In this document: piece by piece, positions 5,853 through 9,966 of the stretch
How the letters are laid out: each line of letters begins with the position of its first letter
Numbering within the stretch: position 1 is the stretch's first letter
Origin: Clostridia bacterium
GTDB taxonomy: Bacteria; Bacillota_A; Clostridia; Oscillospirales; CAG-272
DNA length: 9,966 bases
Direction of reading: 5' to 3'
Assembly (NCBI GenBank): GCA_017472105.1
Contig: JAFUQY010000069.1
Span: 1-9,966, forward strand
Translations under genes and position numbers: made by a program
Notes under the pieces: generated by a model
What the model was told of the DNA's origin: nothing
The model's database searches: none
Seen by the model: only the letters and a program-made list of their open reading frames with translations

Positions 5853-7883
5853 ATGTTTCACAATATCGGCATCCTCGCGCACGTTGACTCTGGGAAAACC
5901 ACGCTCACGGAGCAGATTCTCTACCGTGCGGGCGTCATCCGTTCGGCGGGAAGCGTGGATTCGGGCACAACCGCCACGGACAACCTCTCCATTGAACGGC
6001 AGCGGGGCATCTCCGTGCGCACATCCACGGCATCCGCACAGTGGGGCGGCGTCACGCTCAACATCATCGACACCCCCGGGCACGTGGACTTCGCGGGTGA
6101 GGTCGAGCGTTCTCTCTGCGCCCTTGACTACGCAGTCGTGGTTGTCTCCGCGGTCGAAGGCGTGCGTGCGCATACGGAAAACATCCTCAGGGCACTCGAC
6201 GACGCGAACCTGCCGTGCCTCGTTTTTGTGAACAAAATTGACCGTGCGGGTGCGGATACCGACCGTGTTCTCGCAGAGCTTGCATCCGTCTCTTCCCGGA
6301 CGCCAGTGATGCTCTCGTCCGTTGCCGGATGCGAAACCGATTCTCCCGCAGTCACAACCCTCGCCGGGGACGACTTCTCACGCGCCGTCACAGAAGCTCT
6401 CTGCGATGTCAGCGATGAAGCAGCAGACGCCTTCCTGATGGATGAGATTCTCACCCATGACCGCGCATCGGCTTTGCTTGAGAGTGAGATTTCTGCATGC
6501 CGGGTCATTCCGGTGCTCGCGGGATCGGCAAAGCTCGGCGTCGGCGTCACGGAGGTCATGGATTTCATCACCGCGCATATGCCATCAGCGGAAAGACGCT
6601 CCACGGATAAGCTCTGCGGCGTCATCTTCAAGATCGAGCACGACAAAGTCATGGGCAAGGTCTCCCACGTGCGGCTCTTCGGCGGGAAAATCGTGAACCG
6701 GGACGAAGTGGAGCTGATTCCTCCGGCGGATACGTCGCGCACCAATCCGGACGGCGAAGAGGACGACGCGGTCGAGCTGGAACCCAAGCCCAATCCGAGA
6801 GAAAAGGTCGCGCAGATCCGCAGATTCACGGGCGGAAAATACACCGATGCCGGGGAAATCGGAGCGGGCGACATTGCGGCTCTCTGCGGTCTTCCGTCTG
6901 CGAAAACGGGGCATTTCGTCGGCTCCCTCGCGCTCGGAAACGCGTACAAGCTCGCTCAGCCGTTCCTGCGCGTACAGGTCACGCCGGCGGACAACGATCC
7001 CGAGAAGATCCCGAAGCTCGCCGAAGCCTTATCCCAGCTCTCCGATGAGGAGCCGTACCTCGACACCAAATGGGAAAACGGTCAGCGCGAGATCATCATC
7101 AATACCACCGGCAAAATCCAGCTCGAAGTCGTCGACAGCCTGCTGCGGGAGCGGTACAACATGATCGCATCCTTCTCGCCGCCGACCGTGATCTACAAGG
7201 AAACCCCTGCGAAAGCCGGATTTGCCTATGCCGACTACACGATGCCGAAACCCTGCTGGGCGGTCGTGCAGTTCAAATTCGAGCCGATGCCGCGCGGGTA
7301 CGGGGTCTCCTACCACGGCAAGCTCCCGTCCAATCAGTGCTTCTACCGCTATCAGACCCACATCCGCACATCGTTCTATAACTGCCTCGAGCAGGGTCTG
7401 TACGGCTGGGAGGTCACGGACTTCAAATGCACCCTCGTCGGCGGTCAGCATCACACCATCCACACCCACCCGCTCGACTTCTTCGTCTGCACCCCGATGG
7501 CGTTCATGAACGGTTTGCAATCACTCGGCTCTACGATTCTCGAACCCCTTCTGAATATGCGCATCTCCGCTCCCACGCACCTCTCCGGCAAAATCATCAA
7601 CGAAATCACCCGCATGGGCGGCGAATACGATTCTCCCGTCATCATGGGCGACACCACAACCATCGAAGCCATCGTCCCGGCGGCAGAATCCATGGAATTC
7701 CCCGTGAAGCTCGCGTCCATGTCCTCCGGCAAAGCGGTCGTGAATACCTCCTTCCACGGTTACCGCGAATGCAGGGACGGCAGGGAACACATCAGCCCGA
7801 GACGCGGCGTGAATCCCCTTGACAGATCCAAATGGATCCTGTGGGCAAGAGGCGCATACCAGCTCTCCATCGGAGATATGTGA
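5853..7883 (+). CDS. EF-G-like translational GTPase of the TetM/TetO ribosomal-protection superfamily
   Basis: This 676-residue cytoplasmic GTPase belongs to the EF-G/TetM superfamily, which act at the ribosomal A site. The G domain is complete: AHVDSGKT (9-16), RGIS (51-54), DTPGH (73-77, with catalytic His77), NKID (127-130) and a later GSAK. Domains II-V follow, with TetM/EF-G landmarks such as GKIQLEV, EPTVIYKE-like PPTVIYKETP, EQGLYGWEVTD and a C-terminal PRRGVN. Residues about 290-318 form an acidic, proline-rich stretch in domain II that TetM lacks. The domain IV loop equivalent to TetM YSPVS (506-510) reads HTIHT (534-538), so the residues linked to tetracycline release are not conserved. 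Length is between TetM (639) and EF-G (about 700). It may be a resistance protein, a housekeeping EF-G paralogue, or a ribosome-rescue factor; family certain, role open. ATG 5853 has GGAGG six bases upstream. Confidence 0.9.
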   Translation: MFHNIGILAHVDSGKTTLTEQILYRAGVIRSAGSVDSGTTATDNLSIERQRGISVRTSTASAQWGGVTLNIIDTPGHVDFAGEVERSLCALDYAVVVVSAVEGVRAHTENILRALDDANLPCLVFVNKIDRAGADTDRVLAELASVSSRTPVMLSSVAGCETDSPAVTTLAGDDFSRAVTEALCDVSDEAADAFLMDEILTHDRASALLESEISACRVIPVLAGSAKLGVGVTEVMDFITAHMPSAERRSTDKLCGVIFKIEHDKVMGKVSHVRLFGGKIVNRDEVELIPPADTSRTNPDGEEDDAVELEPKPNPREKVAQIRRFTGGKYTDAGEIGAGDIAALCGLPSAKTGHFVGSLALGNAYKLAQPFLRVQVTPADNDPEKIPKLAEALSQLSDEEPYLDTKWENGQREIIINTTGKIQLEVVDSLLRERYNMIASFSPPTVIYKETPAKAGFAYADYTMPKPCWAVVQFKFEPMPRGYGVSYHGKLPSNQCFYRYQTHIRTSFYNCLEQGLYGWEVTDFKCTLVGGQHHTIHTHPLDFFVCTPMAFMNGLQSLGSTILEPLLNMRISAPTHLSGKIINEITRMGGEYDSPVIMGDTTTIEAIVPAAESMEFPVKLASMSSGKAVVNTSFHGYRECRDGREHISPRRGVNPLDRSKWILWARGAYQLSIGDM

Positions 7884-7980
7884 GGGTGTTCGTTCTGCGC
7901 GGACGGACGGGACGGCACGCCGGGATGAAAATAAATCGGAAACGGCGGTGCTTTTCCCGCCTGAAATAATGCGAAAACCC

Positions 7981-8010
7981 TTGCATTCAGCCCCATGTCT
8001 GTGCTATAAT
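7981..8010 (+). promoter_or_regulatory. Extended -10 promoter for asnS
   Basis: TTGCAT (7981-7986) and TATAAT (8005-8010) are 18 bases apart, and the -10 is preceded by TGC (extended -10). Transcription would begin near 8017, giving a leader of about 54 nt that contains a small hairpin CGCAG/CTGCG (8032-8036, 8044-8048) before AAGGA at 8056-8060. The 187 bases between the GTPase stop (7883) and the asnS ATG contain nothing else; I saw no convincing terminator for the GTPase gene there. Confidence 0.8.
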
Positions 8011-8070
8011 AATACATTATAATAAAAACACCGCAGATCAATCCTGCGATACAAAAAGGATAACACTATT

Positions 8071-9462
8071 ATGGAACTTACCAGCATTCGTCAGCTCTAT
8101 CGTGAGCGCGATACCGTTGACCACGAACACGTCACCGTCGGCGGCTGGGTGCGCAGTATCCGTGCATCCAAGACCTTCGGCTTCATTATGCTCGCGGACG
8201 GTACCTTCTTTGAACCCATCCAGATCGTTTACGACGACAAGCTCGCCAACTTTGCGGAAATCTCCAAGTACAATGTCGGCTCCGCGCTTGTTGTGGAAGG
8301 CCGCATCATCGAGACGCCCGACGCAAAGCAGCCCTTTGAAATCCATGCGGACAGCGTAACCCTCGAAGGTGCATCCACGCCCGACTATCCCCTTCAGAAG
8401 AAGCGTCACACCATCGAATACCTCCGCACCATCTCCCACCTCAGACCCAGAACCAACCTCTTCCAGGCAGTGTTCCGCGTCCGTTCCCTTGCGGCATACG
8501 CGATACACAAATTCTTCCAGGAGAGAAACTTCGTTTACGTCAACACGCCTCTCATCACCGGCTCCGACTGTGAAGGTGCGGGCGAGATGTTCCGCGTAAC
8601 CACTCTGGATCTGGACAACCTTCCCAGAACCGAGGACGGTGCCGTGGACTTTACCGAGGACTTCTTCGGCAAGAGCGCAAACCTCACCGTATCCGGTCAG
8701 CTCAACGGCGAAACCTACGCGATGGCGTTTAAGAATATCTACACCTTCGGCCCGACCTTCCGTGCGGAAAACTCCAACACCCAGCGTCACGCGGCTGAAT
8801 TCTGGATGATCGAGCCGGAAATCGCGTTCGCTGACCTCGCTGACGACATGAAGCTCGCGGAGGACATGCTCAAGTTCATCATCGCTTACGTGATGGAAAA
8901 CGCACCCGAGGAAATGGCGTTCTTCAACCAGTTCGTTGACAAGGGTCTGATTGAAAGACTCACCCACGTTCTGAACAGCGATTTCGGACATGTCACCTAC
9001 ACCGAAGCGGTTGAAATCCTCGAAAAGAACAACGCAAACTTCGACTACAAGGTATCGTGGGGCTGTGACCTTCAGACCGAGCACGAACGCTACCTGACCG
9101 AGGAAGTGTTCAAGCGTCCCGTATTCGTCACCGACTATCCCAAGGAAATCAAGGCGTTCTACATGAAGCTGAACGAAGACGGCAGGACCGTTGCGGCAAT
9201 GGACTGCCTCGTTCCCGGCATCGGTGAAATCATCGGCGGTTCCCAGAGAGAGGACTCCCTCGAGCTTCTGGAAAAGCGCATGGACGAGCTGGGTCTGGAA
9301 AAGGAAGCCTACGACTTCTATCTCGACCTCCGCAAGTACGGCTCCGCGCGTCACGCAGGCTTCGGTCTCGGCTTTGAAAGATGCGTCATGTATCTCACGG
9401 GCGTATCCAACATCCGCGACGTCATCCCGTTCCCGCGCACCGTGGGCAACTGTGAGCTGTAA
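8071..9462 (+). CDS. asnS: Asparaginyl-tRNA synthetase
   Basis: This 463-residue cytoplasmic class IIb enzyme charges tRNA(Asn) with asparagine using ATP. The N-terminal anticodon-binding OB fold (about residues 15-105) contains [16 protein letters not shown]. The catalytic domain follows, with [18 protein letters not shown], motif 2 around FRAENS (230-235, catalytic Arg231) and motif 3 [13 protein letters not shown] (from 432, Arg437), ending [10 protein letters not shown]. The [25 protein letters not shown] motif 2 region and absence of the AspRS inserts mark it as AsnRS rather than AspRS. Length is normal for bacterial AsnRS. AAGGA lies ten bases before the ATG. Codon use is biased toward AAG, GAA and CTC, as expected for a highly expressed gene. 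Its stop overlaps the start of a small membrane protein gene by one base, so the two form an operon. No T-box leader is visible. Confidence 0.97.
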   Translation: MELTSIRQLYRERDTVDHEHVTVGGWVRSIRASKTFGFIMLADGTFFEPIQIVYDDKLANFAEISKYNVGSALVVEGRIIETPDAKQPFEIHADSVTLEGASTPDYPLQKKRHTIEYLRTISHLRPRTNLFQAVFRVRSLAAYAIHKFFQERNFVYVNTPLITGSDCEGAGEMFRVTTLDLDNLPRTEDGAVDFTEDFFGKSANLTVSGQLNGETYAMAFKNIYTFGPTFRAENSNTQRHAAEFWMIEPEIAFADLADDMKLAEDMLKFIIAYVMENAPEEMAFFNQFVDKGLIERLTHVLNSDFGHVTYTEAVEILEKNNANFDYKVSWGCDLQTEHERYLTEEVFKRPVFVTDYPKEIKAFYMKLNEDGRTVAAMDCLVPGIGEIIGGSQREDSLELLEKRMDELGLEKEAYDFYLDLRKYGSARHAGFGLGFERCVMYLTGVSNIRDVIPFPRTVGNCEL

Positions 9463-9656
9463 TGCTGAATGTTCTGCAATATGCGGCTCTGATCTCGGCG
9501 TTCTTTCTTCCGTTTGCCGTCGGCTTCGTGGTGCAGTCGGTGAAATCCGGTGACCGCCGCAAGCTGGGGATTGCCGTTGCGGTTGTGGCTGCGGCTGTAT
9601 GCATCATCGGCGTGACCGTGTGGCTCGCGTTCGGAATCAGCGGCGTGAGTGAATAG
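9462..9656 (+). CDS. Small two-helix membrane protein coupled to asnS
   Basis: I do not recognise a family. The 64-residue product has two hydrophobic helices, about residues 4-26 and 36-58, joined by a short basic linker (KSGDRRK, 28-34). By the positive-inside rule the linker is cytoplasmic and both ends are outside. The ATG overlaps the asnS stop in TAATG, and there is no clear separate ribosome binding site, so translation probably depends on ribosomes terminating on asnS. No downstream gene shares the operon, since a terminator follows at 9712-9751. The hydrophobic pattern and the coupled start support a real gene; the function is unknown, and no catalytic or binding motif can be seen. 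Confidence 0.75.
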   Translation: MLNVLQYAALISAFFLPFAVGFVVQSVKSGDRRKLGIAVAVVAAAVCIIGVTVWLAFGISGVSE

Positions 9657-9682
9657 AGAAGAGAGAAAAGAGAAGAGAAAAG
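9655..9682 (+). repeat. Purine-only GA-rich tract
   Basis: Twenty-eight consecutive A/G bases made of repeated AGA, GAGA and GAAAA units begin at the stop codon of the small membrane protein gene. It is a low-complexity tract; slippage could change its length between strains. Confidence 0.6.
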
Positions 9683-9685
9683 GTA

Positions 9686-9702
9686 AATTTCCTTCGGAAA
9701 TT
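9686..9702. repeat. Short perfect palindromic hairpin AATTTCC-TTC-GGAAATT
   Basis: Seven-base arms AATTTCC and GGAAATT flank a three-base loop. It lies between the asnS operon and its terminator. No T-run follows, so it is not itself a terminator; it may be a processing or RNA stability hairpin. Confidence 0.55.
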
Positions 9703-9711
9703 GTATTGATG

Positions 9712-9751
9712 AAAACGTGCGGTCGGGGCATTGTCCTGCCGTGCGTTTTTT
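9712..9751 (+). terminator. Rho-independent terminator of the asnS operon
   Basis: AAAACGTGCGGTCGG (9712-9726) pairs with CCTGCCGTGCGTTTT (9735-9749) with three G-U pairs and one mismatch, and the stem runs into six T (9746-9751). It ends the asnS-small membrane protein transcript. Confidence 0.8.
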
Positions 9752-9765
9752 GATTTGACTGGCAC

Positions 9766-9794
9766 TTGACGAAGCCGCAGAAATGTGGTATTAT
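9766..9794 (+). promoter_or_regulatory. Strong extended -10 promoter of an orphan transcription unit
   Basis: TTGACG (9766-9771) and TATTAT (9789-9794) are separated by 17 bases, with TGG immediately before the -10 (extended -10). Transcription would start near 9801. No open reading frame of useful size follows before the window ends. Confidence 0.75.
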
Positions 9795-9800
9795 TAAATC

Positions 9801-9948
9801 GGTCAAGAACCACCATTAACAAATCATTTTCTTTTCTAACCGAAGCAGAGAGATGCCGTGCCGGAGTCGCTAACCGGTGCCTCGTGTGCGTCTTTCCTTC
9901 ACAAAAAGAACAAACAGCCTCATGAATTTCACGGGGCTGTTTTTCTTT
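9801..9948 (+). ncRNA. Candidate small RNA or terminated riboregulator leader
   Basis: Between a strong promoter and a terminator lie about 110 noncoding bases that can fold. AGAGATGC (9849-9856) pairs with GCGTCTTT (9888-9895) and encloses GTGCCGG (9858-9864) paired with CCGGTGC (9874-9880) over a nine-base loop. The 5' part is A/C-rich and open; a U/C-rich stretch follows at about 9825-9838. I compared it by eye with common riboswitches, T-box, 6S, SRP and tmRNA and found no match. It may be an independent sRNA of about 148 nt, or the attenuator of a gene beyond the edge. The ends are predicted from promoter and terminator only. Confidence 0.45.
9912..9948 (+). terminator. Rho-independent terminator of the orphan unit
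   Basis: AAACAGCCTC (9912-9921) pairs with GGGGCTGTTT (9933-9942) over ten bases with one G-U pair, followed by a T-rich tract to 9948. The stem encloses an 11-base loop. It may be an end-of-transcript terminator or a conditional attenuator. Confidence 0.8.
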
Positions 9949-9966
9949 GCATTGCGGTTGATTTTG

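Noticed and set aside
5813..5887. A 24-codon frame starting in the GTPase leader, considered as a tet(M)-style leader peptide
   Set aside because: It starts within about ten bases of the predicted transcript start, has no SD, and overlaps the GTPase start in another frame rather than ending before it.
7944..7961. GGCGG/CCGCC pairing after the GTPase gene, considered as its terminator
   Set aside because: Only five base pairs with an eight-base loop and no T-run after the stem.
8038..9354. A 438-codon minus-strand frame opposite asnS
   Set aside because: Antisense shadow of a highly expressed gene with strong codon bias; it covers the asnS promoter region and has no start signals.
9849..9895. 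The structured segment considered as a T-box, SRP, 6S or common riboswitch
   Set aside because: None of the consensus cores I can recall (T-box AGGGTGG, TPP CTGAGA, FMN, cobalamin, c-di-GMP, fluoride, ZTP) is present; I kept it only as an unclassified candidate.
1..9966. CRISPR array, tRNA or rRNA genes, insertion sequence or phage genes
   Set aside because: No regularly spaced repeats, no tRNA cloverleaf or CCA-ended arms, no transposase or integrase frames were seen on either strand.

Overview
The window looks like chromosomal DNA from a moderately GC-rich Firmicute, most likely an uncultured gut-type clostridium (Oscillospirales or a neighbour). The reasons are strong AGGAGG-type ribosome binding sites, canonical sigma-A promoters with 17-18 bp spacers, a lipoprotein-type substrate-binding protein, a potABCD operon, and an intergenic palindrome beginning GTAGGGGACGG of a kind I associate with such genomes. 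The taxonomy is inference; there is no rRNA or phylogenetic marker search behind it.

Layout: (1) 3-1094, plus strand, the 3' part of an unrecognised beta-rich acidic protein. (2) 1095-1302, a convergent intergenic space filled by a nested inverted repeat: an outer stem with A/T tracts on both sides (a bidirectional terminator) whose loop holds a second, long palindromic repeat. (3) 5224-1303, minus strand, a complete polyamine ABC importer operon potA-potB-potC-potD with gaps of 11, 12 and 35 nt. (4) 5225-5852, a 628 bp divergent intergenic region with a minus-strand promoter for potA (giving a leader of about 380 nt) and a plus-strand promoter for the next gene. (5) 5853-7883, plus strand, an EF-G-like GTPase of the TetM/TetO ribosomal-protection superfamily, divergent from TetM in the domain IV loop that matters for tetracycline release. 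(6) 8071-9462, plus strand, asparaginyl-tRNA synthetase (asnS) with its own promoter, translationally coupled (TAATG overlap) to (7) a 64-residue two-helix membrane protein, followed by a terminator. (8) 9766-9948, a strong extended -10 promoter followed about 110 nt later by a terminator stem, with no gene between: a candidate small RNA or riboregulator cut off by the window edge.

Functionally the region combines polyamine uptake (PotD captures the polyamine, PotB/PotC form the channel, PotA drives it) with translation genes (a ribosome-acting GTPase and AsnRS). Polyamines act on ribosomes, but I see no shared regulatory element that ties the two groups together. Nothing here is a clear mobile element, CRISPR array or defence system. 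The less ordinary items are the nested terminator/repeat, the divergent ribosomal-protection-like GTPase with a possible SD-switching leader, the long potA leader, and the orphan transcription unit at the right end.
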